NCBI GenBank assembly: GCA_001803235.1
Contig: MHBL01000500.1
Location: 1-34,189 of the forward strand
Source of the DNA: Lentisphaerae bacterium RIFOXYA12_64_32
GTDB taxonomy: Bacteria > Verrucomicrobiota > Lentisphaeria > Oligosphaerales > YB12-FULL-65-16
Length of the DNA: 34,189 nucleotides
Direction: 5' to 3'
Shown here: piece by piece, positions 1 to 8,158 of the stretch
Position numbering within the stretch: position 1 is the stretch's first letter
Layout: the number at the start of each line of letters is the position of its first letter
The notes under the pieces: model-generated
The model's database searches: none
The model's input: only the letters and a program-made list of their open reading frames with translations
Told to the model about the DNA's origin: nothing
Translations under genes and position numbers: made by a program

Positions 1-72
1 CGCTCCGACCACTTTGGGCGCCAGCCCCGGCCAACCTTCAACCTTATCTCCGCCCGCGACTGACGCAACACC
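1..72 (+). repeat. Dispersed intergenic repeat B, copy 1, cut by the window edge
   Basis: This stretch aligns without gaps to 29653-29724, with 60 of 72 bases identical by hand count. It shares the core CCACTTTGGGCGCCAGCCC and the tail CCGCGACT. The other copy is preceded by an inverted arm, so this is probably the right half of a longer palindromic unit whose left half lies outside the window. It ends about 170 bases before the likely start of the cytochrome gene. Confidence 0.7.
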
Positions 73-240
73 GAGACGCCAACGTTGACAAACCACCCCG
101 GGGAGACCATATTTAGTGCCTTAGCTTGTGTCAGATTTTCCTTTGGCCTTGCGGGTTGCCTTTCGGGCTCGGCGACAGCCCTGAAACCGGCCGTTAACCG
201 TGAAGCCGGGACGCCCGATTCCCACCTCTTGGAGGTCGAC

Positions 241-1938
241 TTGAGTACCGATGAAAAACTGAGCCTTTGGCGGCGAGCCCTGCTTCTGATCGGCATCGAG
301 ACCGGCCCCCGCCGGGGATGGCGGGCCCACATCCGTCCGCGATTCTTCCTGCTGCTGCTGGGCATCGTGGCGCTGGGCTTTGTCGGACTGGTCGGGTTTG
401 CGGCATATTCCACCAGCCCGTCATTCTGCAAGTCGTGCCACATCATGCAGCCGTACTACGACGCTTGGGCGACGTCAAAACACAGCATGGTGCCCTGCGT
501 GGACTGCCACTACCCGGCAAGCACGCCTCGAACACTCCTGTGGAAGAAGTTTCAGGCGATGTCGCAGGTGGCGAAATACGTGACACGCACCTATTCCTCA
601 AAGCCGTTCGCCGAAGTCGACGACTCGTCCTGCCTCCGCAAGGGTTGCCATTCCACGCGCCTGCTGCAGGGGCGTGTCGTGAGCGCCAAAGGAGTACTGT
701 TCGACCACCGCCCACACTTGGAGGGTGTGCGCTATGGGCGTCAACTGCGCTGCGTGTCCTGCCACTCCCAGATCGCCATCGGACGCCACATCGAAGTGGC
801 CTGGGACACCTGCTACCTTTGCCACCTCAAGGACCGCACGTCAGGACGCAAGATCGAACCGCTGGGCGGTTGCCAGGGGTGCCACCTGCTGCCCGACCGC
901 GAGATCAAGGTCCAGAATGTCACCTACAACCACAAGGAGTTCCTGGCGCAGCACCCGGTCGCGTGCGAAAGTTGCCACCAGGACGTGGTCCAAGGCACCG
1001 GCGAAGTGACCCAGGACCGTTGCTTCACGTGCCACAATGAGCCGAAGAAACTGGAACGTATCGGGGACATCCAGTTCCTGCACCAGAACCACGTGACCAA
1101 GCACAACACGGCATGCTTCCACTGCCATCGCGAACTGAGGCACGTCGTGACGGCGGCCGGCACGAAGAAACTCAACTACGATTGTACCTTGTGCCACACG
1201 GACATGCACGACCTGCAGCGCGAGTTCTACCGCGGGGTTGGCGCCAAGGGGGTACCGCCCATGCCCAGCCCCATGTACCTCTCCAACGTTGACTGCGTCG
1301 GCTGTCACTTGGAGAAGAAGCAGACCGAGGTCGATGTAGGCGAAGCGACGACCTACGTAGGCAACGAGAAAGGCTGTGTTGATTGCCATGGCCAGGCATA
1401 CCTCGGCATCCTGCCGGAGACCCAGAAACTCGTGGACGAGACGGCCGCCAAGCTGGAAGCGAAGCTCGAAGAACTGAAGAAGGCCACGGCGACAGCCACC
1501 GATCCGGCACTGAGCCGCGAGGCGAACGACGCGGTGCACGACGCGACGTTCAACCTCCGATTTATCATCAAGTCCCGCGGTGTGCACAACATCTACTATG
1601 CGGCCCAGATCCTGCGTGCGACGGACGCGTCGCTTACAGGCGTGGCCGAGAAGCTCAAAGCTAAAGTCGATGATCTCAGCGAATTGCCGGTGATTTCGGG
1701 CGCGTTCTGCGCCACGATGTGTCACGGCAAAGTCGGCGTCAAAGTCCCGGCGGAAACGGTCAAGTTCCGCGGCAAGGACATGCCGCACAAGCAGCACATC
1801 GACGACGGCCAGGCATGCAACGTCTGTCACACGTTCGGGGTGCACAAGGACGTGAAACTGAAACCTATCGCCGTCTGCAAGCAGTGTCACGAGGACATGC
1901 AGGAAGACCCCGAACCCGAGAAGGTTGAGGACAAGTAG
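241..1938 (+). CDS. Membrane-anchored multihaem c-type cytochrome, NapC/NirT-like N-terminus
   Basis: A likely electron-transfer protein linking the quinone pool to periplasmic acceptors. I chose the TTG at 241 because GGAGG lies at 231-235; an in-frame TTG at 85 would add 52 residues with no membrane or haem feature. From this start the protein has 565 residues. A short cytoplasmic segment is followed by one membrane helix (about residues 35-57) and the first haem motif CKSCH at 63-67, the usual NapC/NirT arrangement. Thirteen CXXCH motifs are visible, plus two with unusual spacing, CLRKGCH (CX4CH) and CATMCH (CX3CH), giving 15 candidate haems. A helical stretch before the last motifs contains RGVHNIYYAAQIL, like the helices of NrfA and octahaem cytochromes. 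The electron acceptor cannot be told from sequence, and the upstream neighbour lies outside the window. Confidence 0.9.
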   Translation: MSTDEKLSLWRRALLLIGIETGPRRGWRAHIRPRFFLLLLGIVALGFVGLVGFAAYSTSPSFCKSCHIMQPYYDAWATSKHSMVPCVDCHYPASTPRTLLWKKFQAMSQVAKYVTRTYSSKPFAEVDDSSCLRKGCHSTRLLQGRVVSAKGVLFDHRPHLEGVRYGRQLRCVSCHSQIAIGRHIEVAWDTCYLCHLKDRTSGRKIEPLGGCQGCHLLPDREIKVQNVTYNHKEFLAQHPVACESCHQDVVQGTGEVTQDRCFTCHNEPKKLERIGDIQFLHQNHVTKHNTACFHCHRELRHVVTAAGTKKLNYDCTLCHTDMHDLQREFYRGVGAKGVPPMPSPMYLSNVDCVGCHLEKKQTEVDVGEATTYVGNEKGCVDCHGQAYLGILPETQKLVDETAAKLEAKLEELKKATATATDPALSREANDAVHDATFNLRFIIKSRGVHNIYYAAQILRATDASLTGVAEKLKAKVDDLSELPVISGAFCATMCHGKVGVKVPAETVKFRGKDMPHKQHIDDGQACNVCHTFGVHKDVKLKPIAVCKQCHEDMQEDPEPEKVEDK

Positions 1939-2187
1939 GCTCGGCCGTTGGTGCGATCCGAAGGTCCAGCATAATCCGGCCACGCAGCCGCAAGCGCAGA
2001 CGCAGGGTCGGCTATAGCATCACCGCCCCTCCCCGCCACAGCACCCGCTACCACAACCGCGCAATCCACGGCCTACGGCAGAGCCTGTGGCGCGAGAGCC
2101 GAAACCGGTGACGGTCCGAGACGACCTCCGGAACGGCACAACCGGGGCATCCTCCAGCGCGGCCGCAACAAGGAAGGGACTTCCACC

Positions 2188-3951
2188 GTGTCAACCGATG
2201 CGATTGATCGCAGTGTCTTCCTGGCGCGCAGCGGCAAACCGCACAATCCCGCCATAGCGCACTTGACCGAAACGCACAGCCTGCCGGGGTCCGCCGGACA
2301 CCTGTTCGAGCGCCTGGCTGCCGGCGCCAAGGACCCGGATACCGTCGCGATCCTCAAGGCCATCCGTACGCACCGGGATGCCAACCCGCAGAGCCCGACG
2401 TTCGGCTGCTACAAATGGTTCATGGAAGACCCGGCAATCAACGACACGAACGCATCCTTCTTCATCTGCACGCCGCTGACCGGACTGTTTCTCGCACACG
2501 GATCGCAACTCAACGCCGACGAGATGGCCGAGCTGAAAGGCGTATTCCAAGACGTGCTGCCGTGGTTCCGCGGCATGGCCGAACACCCGAGCCTGTTCTA
2601 CCCGAACAAGTGCATCAGCGATGCCGCCATGCTCCTGGCAACCGGGCATGTTCTCGATGACGAGCCTGCGCGCGGAGCGGGCCGCGCTTTCTGCCACCGC
2701 TACCTCGACTACTACGCGCGGCGCGGCACCGGCTGGGGTGAGGACCACTCGCCGGTCTATGTGACCGTGATCCTGGAAATGACACTGCTGATCATGGCCT
2801 TCGAGAAGACCGGACCGCTCTACGACAAGGCGCTTCGCCTGACCGATGCGATCATGGACTGGGTCGCGTTCCACGACGGACTGGACGCCGTGCCCGCCAT
2901 ACGCACGTATAACTTCAAGGGTGAACCGGTGGTGGACTATCCAGTGGCCGCGCTGATCGAAGGCCGCGCCGTTGCCAAACCGCGCCGGTTGCTGCTGACC
3001 TTCGCGGACATGTGCGGATACCGCTTCCGCGCTCCGGTGTTGACCACACCGCGGCAGCGCCGTTGGCGCACGTTTGACTCGCACTTCAGCGTCAGCTACG
3101 TCGGTGCCAACAGCCGACTCGGTACGCTAAGTCATTACCCGTTGATGCCTAATGGTTACATGCACGACGGCTGGGGACTTGGCTGGCAGTCAAAGCCGGC
3201 ATCGTTCATCCTCAATCGTGACGAGTTCGGCACGCTTGAGTGGGAGAGCGAGGATGACGAGGGCGTGGTCCGCCAGCACCCAGCCGCCGGCAACATCTAC
3301 GACTGGGCCAGCCGCCACTTGTTCAAGCGCGTCAGCTTCCACCCGGAGGTCGTGTTCGTCGGGCACCAGGAGGGACGCGCAGCCATTGTCCTGCGCGAGA
3401 TTCACCACCTGCACTCGCCGACACGGCGGCTGGCCGACCGCTGGCGCGTAAACCCGGGCCAGGCGCAGGTCCACATTGGCGGCAAGGAGTGGGACGGCCA
3501 ACCCCTCATGGCGCCGGAAGACTGGATCGTGATGACATCAGGCCCGACCTGCGTTGCCATTCGCGCCCTGCAGTGCCGCGGCGTCGACGCGCCCGACACC
3601 GACCGCAATCCGCAACGGCGTACGACCGGCAACGTCCGTCCGGCGTCGCTGCGACTGGAGCGCACCGAGCGCGGCGTGTACCTCAGCGTGCCGCTCATCG
3701 AGGGCGGCGCGGGCATGGTCACGCAGCACCTGCTGTTCAGCGGCTGGTGCGTCGTGCTTCTGGATCGCCCCGAAGACGTGGGCAAGCTCTCGGTGCGCGA
3801 GAACTTCACCGAGGATGGTGAAGTGCCGCGCACCTACGGCGAACTGATCCGCACCGTCGAACTGCAGGCACCTGACGTGTCGTTGCGCCTGGTGCGCGAC
3901 ATACTCACCGGTACGGTGGCGCGTTTCGTCAATGGCAAGCCGACTGAGTGA
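2188..3951 (+). CDS. Unrecognised 587-residue protein, possibly a carbohydrate-active alpha/alpha-toroid plus beta-sandwich
   Basis: I do not recognise this family. The start is GTG at 2188, preceded by the purine-rich ribosome site AAGGAAGGG. There is no signal peptide. The first half looks mostly helical, with conserved-looking aromatic and acidic patches such as GWGEDHSPVY and NDTNASFF, in the style of alpha/alpha-toroid sugar enzymes. From about residue 290 the protein looks beta-rich, with many short Trp- and Gly-containing strands (GWGLGWQSKPASF, LFSGWCVVLLDRPED). That order resembles heparinase II/III-type lyases, but I cannot point to their catalytic motif. It converges on the GH4 gene with only 19 bases between stop codons and sits in a sugar cluster, so a role in glycan or uronide breakdown is an inference from context. 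The 249 bases before it hold nothing I can identify. Confidence 0.8.
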   Translation: MSTDAIDRSVFLARSGKPHNPAIAHLTETHSLPGSAGHLFERLAAGAKDPDTVAILKAIRTHRDANPQSPTFGCYKWFMEDPAINDTNASFFICTPLTGLFLAHGSQLNADEMAELKGVFQDVLPWFRGMAEHPSLFYPNKCISDAAMLLATGHVLDDEPARGAGRAFCHRYLDYYARRGTGWGEDHSPVYVTVILEMTLLIMAFEKTGPLYDKALRLTDAIMDWVAFHDGLDAVPAIRTYNFKGEPVVDYPVAALIEGRAVAKPRRLLLTFADMCGYRFRAPVLTTPRQRRWRTFDSHFSVSYVGANSRLGTLSHYPLMPNGYMHDGWGLGWQSKPASFILNRDEFGTLEWESEDDEGVVRQHPAAGNIYDWASRHLFKRVSFHPEVVFVGHQEGRAAIVLREIHHLHSPTRRLADRWRVNPGQAQVHIGGKEWDGQPLMAPEDWIVMTSGPTCVAIRALQCRGVDAPDTDRNPQRRTTGNVRPASLRLERTERGVYLSVPLIEGGAGMVTQHLLFSGWCVVLLDRPEDVGKLSVRENFTEDGEVPRTYGELIRTVELQAPDVSLRLVRDILTGTVARFVNGKPTE

Positions 3952-3970
3952 GTGAGGGGGGAACGGACGG

Positions 3971-5404
3971 CTAGACCTTTCGCGCCGCCAGTTCGCCGAA
4001 CCGGTGCACGATGGCCAGGGCCGGGTCGACCGGCACGTCGACACGCTTCACGTTCTTGGGGATGTTGATGACCGGCATGGTTCGCAGCTTCCGCCCCTTG
4101 AACTGCGGCAGCCATTGGCGCTCGGCCTCGAGCATCTCGGCAGTCATGTCACGTACTTCCTTCAGCGTGCAGCAGGCGCTGGTCAGCGGGTCCATGGCAA
4201 TGGCGTGCATGATGTGCTCGGGATCCCCGGCCAGGCCTGCGTCCACGGCCAGGCTCTGGACCGTGACGTTGCTCTGGTTCAGGGCCGCGCACTGCGGGGG
4301 CAGCAGGCCGACCTTGCTCGGGTGCAGGCCACGCCGGTCGACGTAGACCGGGACCTCGACACAGCAACCCGGCGGCAGGTTGTCGATGTAGCCGTCATTG
4401 CGCACGTTGCCGTTGAGCCGGAACACGCGGTCAGTCTCCTTCGCCTCCAGGATGTAGGAGCAGTACTCGACGGAGCGCGGCGTGAGCTTGGGACTCTCCG
4501 ACTCAAGGTAATCGACGTGGCGGTACTTCTCGTCGAGCATGAGGCAGTACTTGACGTAGGCACCGGTCTCGCCGCCGAAGCTCGGTTCGTCGCAGTAGCG
4601 CTCCAGGGCGCGCCGGCTCGATCTGAACCACGGGATGTACTCGGACAAGTGCCCGGTTGACTCGGTCATGAAATAGCCGAAGTGGCGCATGACTTCACCG
4701 CGGACCTTCTCGTTGACGTAGTACCCCGGCTTCTCAATGTTCGCGCGCAGCGTCGGGTACAGGTCATCGCCCGTTTTCTTGTCCTTGAGCGAGAGGAACC
4801 AACCCATGTGATTGATGCCGGCACAGAGGAAGTCGATCTGGTCCTTGGGGCGGTCCACGTAGCGGCTGATCAGATCCAGGGTAGTCTGGACACCGTGGCA
4901 CAGACCGATGAACTGGACGTTGTGCGACATGCGCCCCAGGGCCAGGCAGCAGGCGGCCATCGGGTTGGCGTAGTTCAGCAGCAGCGCGTTCGGGCAGAGT
5001 TCCTCCATGTCCCGCACCAGGTCGGCAAGGACGGGAATGGTGCGGAGTCCGCGAAAGATGCCACCCGGCCCGAGCGAGTCGCCAATGCACTGATCCACGC
5101 CGTACTTGAGGGGAATCTCGTAGTCCAGCTTGAACGCGTCCAACCCGCCGACCTGGATCATGCAGATCACGTAGTCCGCGCCCTTGAGCGCTTCGCGCCG
5201 GTCCAGCGTGCTCCAGACCGTGCCAGGGAGATCGTTTTCCTTGACGACCCGCTTCAGGAACTTCTCCATACGCGCCAGCTTGGGCTTGGTGCGGCTCATA
5301 AGGCGGATTTCACTGTCGCGCAGCGCCGGCGTGGCGAAGATGTCCATGGTCAGCGTCTTGCAGAAGATCTGGCTTCCGGCTCCGATCATCGCAATCTTCG
5401 GCAT
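3971..5404 (-). CDS. Glycoside hydrolase family 4, alpha-glucuronidase-like by motif
   Basis: GH4 enzymes hydrolyse glycosides by an NAD- and divalent-metal-dependent redox mechanism. The 477-residue length fits the family. Visible motifs are the N-terminal dinucleotide fold (KIAMIGAGS, residues 3-11), NYANPM (144-149), the metal-binding Cys169-His170 within GLCHGV, and His199 within INHMGW. In GH4 the residues around the metal cysteine track substrate: CHEV for alpha-glucosidases, CHSV for alpha-galactosidases, CHGx for alpha-glucuronidases, and CDMP or CNVP for phospho-glycosidases. The CHGV seen here therefore points to an alpha-glucuronidase rather than the commonly annotated alpha-galactosidase/glucosidase. 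The ATG start has GGAGGG a few bases upstream on the minus strand. The same-strand neighbours upstream are an FG-GAP protein and a Gfo/Idh/MocA dehydrogenase. The substrate is inferred from motif only. Confidence 0.93.
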   Translation of the reverse strand: MPKIAMIGAGSQIFCKTLTMDIFATPALRDSEIRLMSRTKPKLARMEKFLKRVVKENDLPGTVWSTLDRREALKGADYVICMIQVGGLDAFKLDYEIPLKYGVDQCIGDSLGPGGIFRGLRTIPVLADLVRDMEELCPNALLLNYANPMAACCLALGRMSHNVQFIGLCHGVQTTLDLISRYVDRPKDQIDFLCAGINHMGWFLSLKDKKTGDDLYPTLRANIEKPGYYVNEKVRGEVMRHFGYFMTESTGHLSEYIPWFRSSRRALERYCDEPSFGGETGAYVKYCLMLDEKYRHVDYLESESPKLTPRSVEYCSYILEAKETDRVFRLNGNVRNDGYIDNLPPGCCVEVPVYVDRRGLHPSKVGLLPPQCAALNQSNVTVQSLAVDAGLAGDPEHIMHAIAMDPLTSACCTLKEVRDMTAEMLEAERQWLPQFKGRKLRTMPVINIPKNVKRVDVPVDPALAIVHRFGELAARKV

Positions 5405-5502
5405 GGTTCGGCCCTCCTGCTTGGGGGTTCAGGGGTTCCGGAGGTGCATCATTGAGTCACTGGGGCACCGAATCACTGCGTCCCGGGGGGGGGGACTCGA
5501 GC

Positions 5503-6597
5503 CTACATTCCTTCGTTGTAGTAGACGTACAGTCCGTCCTTACCGGGCGCCACCAGGTCGAGGCGTCCGGTGCCTCGCAGGTCGGCCACCGCGAAATGAA
5601 TGCCGCAGCCCTTGCTGCCCCCGATCGGGCCGTAGTCGATCACCTGCTTGGCGAACGACTCGCCGTTCCACTTGAAGTAGTAGATGCCCACGTCGTCCCA
5701 CTCGCCCGGGTCGTTGCCGCAGTGCGCGCGGTGGCGCTTGCCGGTGAGCAGTTCGCACTTGCCGTCGCCATCGATGTCCAGCCACATCATGTCGTGGTAG
5801 CCAGCGTTGAACGGGTCAATGGGGTGCTTGGTCCAGGTGCGCTTACCGTCCTTGACCGTCTGCTCCCACCAGTCCAGTCCGTAACCGTGCGCGTTGCCGA
5901 CGATGAGGTCGTTGCGACCGTCGCCGTTCAGGTCGGCGACCAGGATCGGAATGCTGGCACTGCCGAGGTCGAACTCGGGATGCCAGGTCCACGTGCCGCT
6001 CCACGGTGCTGCGGGGGCTTCGAGCCAGCCGGTGCGCAGCACGAGGTCCATGCGGCCGTTGCCGGCAATGTCGCCGCAACCCAGGCCGTGCCCCTGCGTC
6101 TTACCCTCTGGAAACTCAAAGATGACATGACGACTGAACTCGCCGGTCCCCCTGCCCTGGGCATCGGTCTTGAGCTTGAACACCTTGACGTCGCGCGTGG
6201 GCGGAGTGTTCGGCACAATCTCGAGGACCCCGTCGCCGTCCAGGTCCCAGGCACGGGTTGTTTCCACGTTACCCGTCTGGCCGATGACGTGCACAGGCCA
6301 CGGTTTCTTCGGATCTGCGGGGTTCTCAAGCCAGCGCAGGTCGCAGCCGAACCAACCGCCGGTGATGAAGTCAAGGCGCCCGTCGCCGTTGACGTCCAGC
6401 GGAATGGTGGAAAAGTCGTCGAAGTACTCGCCGGAAGCCCGGACCGCACCGATGAAATGTTTCTTGCGGAAGTCCGGGCCCTGGTACCAGAAGGCGCCGG
6501 ACACGATGTCCGGGACCCCGTCGCCGTTGACGTCAAAAACCCCGGCCGTCTCGTAGGTCTCATCCCCGATCCATTGTCTGCGCCACTTCAAGGGCAT
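5503..6597 (-). CDS. FG-GAP/VCBS repeat protein, probable seven-bladed beta-propeller
   Basis: The protein has 364 residues and seven calcium-type repeats: DVNGDGVPD, DVNGDGRLD, DLDGDGVLE, DIAGNGRMD, DLNGDGRND, DIDGDGKCE and DLRGTGRLD. They are spaced through its length, as expected of a seven-bladed propeller with a metal loop per blade. The fourth and seventh loops are degenerate (AGNG, RGTG). There is no signal peptide or membrane segment. That is unusual, because most such proteins are exported. The start has a strong AAAGGAGG site 8 bases upstream, so a longer exported form is unlikely. It lies between the GH4 and Gfo/Idh/MocA genes on the same strand. Binding of a carbohydrate or protein partner is plausible but not shown by sequence. 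Confidence 0.9.
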   Translation of the reverse strand: MPLKWRRQWIGDETYETAGVFDVNGDGVPDIVSGAFWYQGPDFRKKHFIGAVRASGEYFDDFSTIPLDVNGDGRLDFITGGWFGCDLRWLENPADPKKPWPVHVIGQTGNVETTRAWDLDGDGVLEIVPNTPPTRDVKVFKLKTDAQGRGTGEFSRHVIFEFPEGKTQGHGLGCGDIAGNGRMDLVLRTGWLEAPAAPWSGTWTWHPEFDLGSASIPILVADLNGDGRNDLIVGNAHGYGLDWWEQTVKDGKRTWTKHPIDPFNAGYHDMMWLDIDGDGKCELLTGKRHRAHCGNDPGEWDDVGIYYFKWNGESFAKQVIDYGPIGGSKGCGIHFAVADLRGTGRLDLVAPGKDGLYVYYNEGM

Positions 6598-6626
6598 GGT
6601 TGGTTCCTCCTTTGCGCTTGTGTGCT

Positions 6627-6662
6627 ATGGGACATATGTGACGTATGGGGCATATAGGACGG
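6627..6662 (+). repeat. Four imperfect 9-bp tandem units
   Basis: Four consecutive nonamers read ATGGGACAT, ATGTGACGT, ATGGGGCAT and ATAGGACGG. They lie in the 191-base gap upstream of the FG-GAP gene, on the leader side of its promoter region. They may be a decayed microsatellite or a multi-site binding region. The rest of this gap shows nothing I can assign. Confidence 0.5.
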
Positions 6663-6788
6663 ATCGGGGAGGTCGAGCGCCACTTGTCGCGCACGTGTGT
6701 GTCAGACGATACGGCCTGCCCGCTCCAGGGAGACCGGCCTTCCGACAGCCGGCACCCGACACCAGAAAACTCCCTCGGCTCTCGTCTC

Positions 6789-7847
6789 TCAGATCCCCTT
6801 CCACAGCTTCAGGTACTGCCGCGCCACCTTCAGGTCTTCCAGGGCTTCGACCGCATCGCACAACGGTTTCATTTTGCCCTGGATAGCCGCCACGAAGTTG
6901 ATGGCCTGCTGCCGCATCGCGTGGACGGACGGCAGTTGCGGCACCACGGTCTGCGGCGTCACGCCGTTGCCCGGATCGCGAAAGACCTTGACGCTGCCGG
7001 GCCGGTTACTGGCCAGGGGCGACGGGAGATCGAGTTGAACGTAACCCTTCTCGAACGCGACGATCGCCGTCTCGACCCAGTCCAGGGTGGTGCGGAACGG
7101 GCTCAGTTCAATGGCGCAGGTGATGCCGCTGACGCTTTCCCCCACGAACAGTCTGCCGGCAGGGTCGGCATACTTCGCCCCGTAGGACTCGCCGAGCAGG
7201 TGGCGGAGCAGGTTCACCTGGTGGATCCAGTAGTTGACGAAGCTGATGTAGAGTTTCCGGCCGTTCTCGTCCAGATCGGGGGCGGGCGGGTCCCAACTCA
7301 GCGCGGCGACAGGCTCATCGCTGCGGATCAGGTCGTTGAACCCGCCCTGAATCCAGTCGCCGCCGCAGTGCAGAATCCGCATGTACGTCAGCTTGCCCAA
7401 CTCGCCGCTCGCCTTCAGCCGGTCGATCTCGGCCTTGGCGTACATGGTTGCCGGATCACTGCGCTTGTGGTATCCGAGCATGTGCCAGGTCCCGCTCGTC
7501 GCCATGGCCCCGACGATTTTTTCGCCCGCTTCGAGCGAACCGGCCAGGGGTTTCTCCGTGAAAACCGGGACCCCAGCCTTGAGCAGTTCGGGGACCAGAA
7601 TGCCGTGCCGGGTGAATGGCTGCGACGCCACAATGCCGTCGAGTTTCTCCTTCGCCAGCATCTCCGCATGGTCGGTGTAGAACCGGGGCACGCCGTAGCG
7701 GGCGGCAACCTTGGCGGCCAATTTCGGCCGCAACTCGGCCAGCGCCACCACTTCGCACTCTGGCAGCACCGCGTAGTTCTTCAGGTGCGCGCACTGCCCC
7801 ATGTTTCCGACGCCGACAAATCCGATGCGAACCTTGTCGTTACCCAT
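6789..7847 (-). CDS. Gfo/Idh/MocA-family NAD(P)-dependent oxidoreductase
   Basis: A 352-residue sugar or inositol dehydrogenase-like protein, normal length for the family. The N-terminal Rossmann fold has GFVGVGNMG at residues 9-17, and the family's EKP motif appears as TEKPLA around residues 97-102 with its catalytic-site lysine. The C-terminal half is the alpha/beta substrate domain. A stretch after the fold, GYHKRSDPATMYAK, matches the usual active-site loop. Members oxidise or epimerise sugars, often uronic acids or inositols, in the cytoplasm. The start has AGGAG upstream and is divergent from an AraC-type regulator that may control it. It probably belongs with the FG-GAP and GH4 genes downstream on the same strand. 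The substrate is not evident. Confidence 0.94.
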   Translation of the reverse strand: MGNDKVRIGFVGVGNMGQCAHLKNYAVLPECEVVALAELRPKLAAKVAARYGVPRFYTDHAEMLAKEKLDGIVASQPFTRHGILVPELLKAGVPVFTEKPLAGSLEAGEKIVGAMATSGTWHMLGYHKRSDPATMYAKAEIDRLKASGELGKLTYMRILHCGGDWIQGGFNDLIRSDEPVAALSWDPPAPDLDENGRKLYISFVNYWIHQVNLLRHLLGESYGAKYADPAGRLFVGESVSGITCAIELSPFRTTLDWVETAIVAFEKGYVQLDLPSPLASNRPGSVKVFRDPGNGVTPQTVVPQLPSVHAMRQQAINFVAAIQGKMKPLCDAVEALEDLKVARQYLKLWKGI

Positions 7848-8158
7848 GGCGGTTGTACTCCTACCTCGGTTCTGGCACTTGAGGTCGCCGGTCGCATTTC
7901 CTTCCCCGTCGGAACGGCCGCACCAAGTTCTTGTGCTGTTTCGGCTTCTCCAAGCAGGCGATGCAGGGATTGCACCTTCCGAATCGAGGCTTCGGCGGAC
8001 AAGTGATGCGCCTCCTCACGGGTTCTCTCTGATCGTTTCCCTGCAATGAACATACGCCCCGCGGAACATCCTTGAAAGCTGCGGCGATTGCGTTCTATTA
8101 GCAGAAATTGCTGTGGCTCTGACAGAATTATGGGCCAGACAGGTAGGAGGGAAGCCGC
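7848..8158. other. Divergent intergenic region between dehydrogenase and AraC regulator
   Basis: These 311 bases hold no gene I can support. They contain the likely start signals for both flanking genes, including the candidate promoter at 8072-8101. An AraC-type protein would be expected to bind here, but I found no clear direct-repeat half-sites. Confidence 0.5.
8072..8101 (+). promoter_or_regulatory. Candidate sigma-70 promoter for the AraC-type gene
   Basis: TTGAAA at 8072-8077 and TATTAG at 8096-8101 are separated by 18 bases. The gene starts 57 bases further on, with AGGAGGG before its ATG. This rests on similarity to the consensus alone. Confidence 0.35.

Noticed and set aside
85..240. 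The TTG start at 85 for the cytochrome gene
   Set aside because: No ribosome site precedes it, and the added residues have no signal or membrane feature next to the true anchor. The TTG at 241 with GGAGG is better.
841..1983. A 380-codon minus-strand frame antisense to the cytochrome
   Set aside because: It is the reverse of the haem gene, has no ribosome site or family feature, and its open length follows from high GC.
5452..6657. A 401-codon plus-strand frame over the FG-GAP gene
   Set aside because: Antisense to seven DxDGDG repeats on the other strand, with no recognisable domain.
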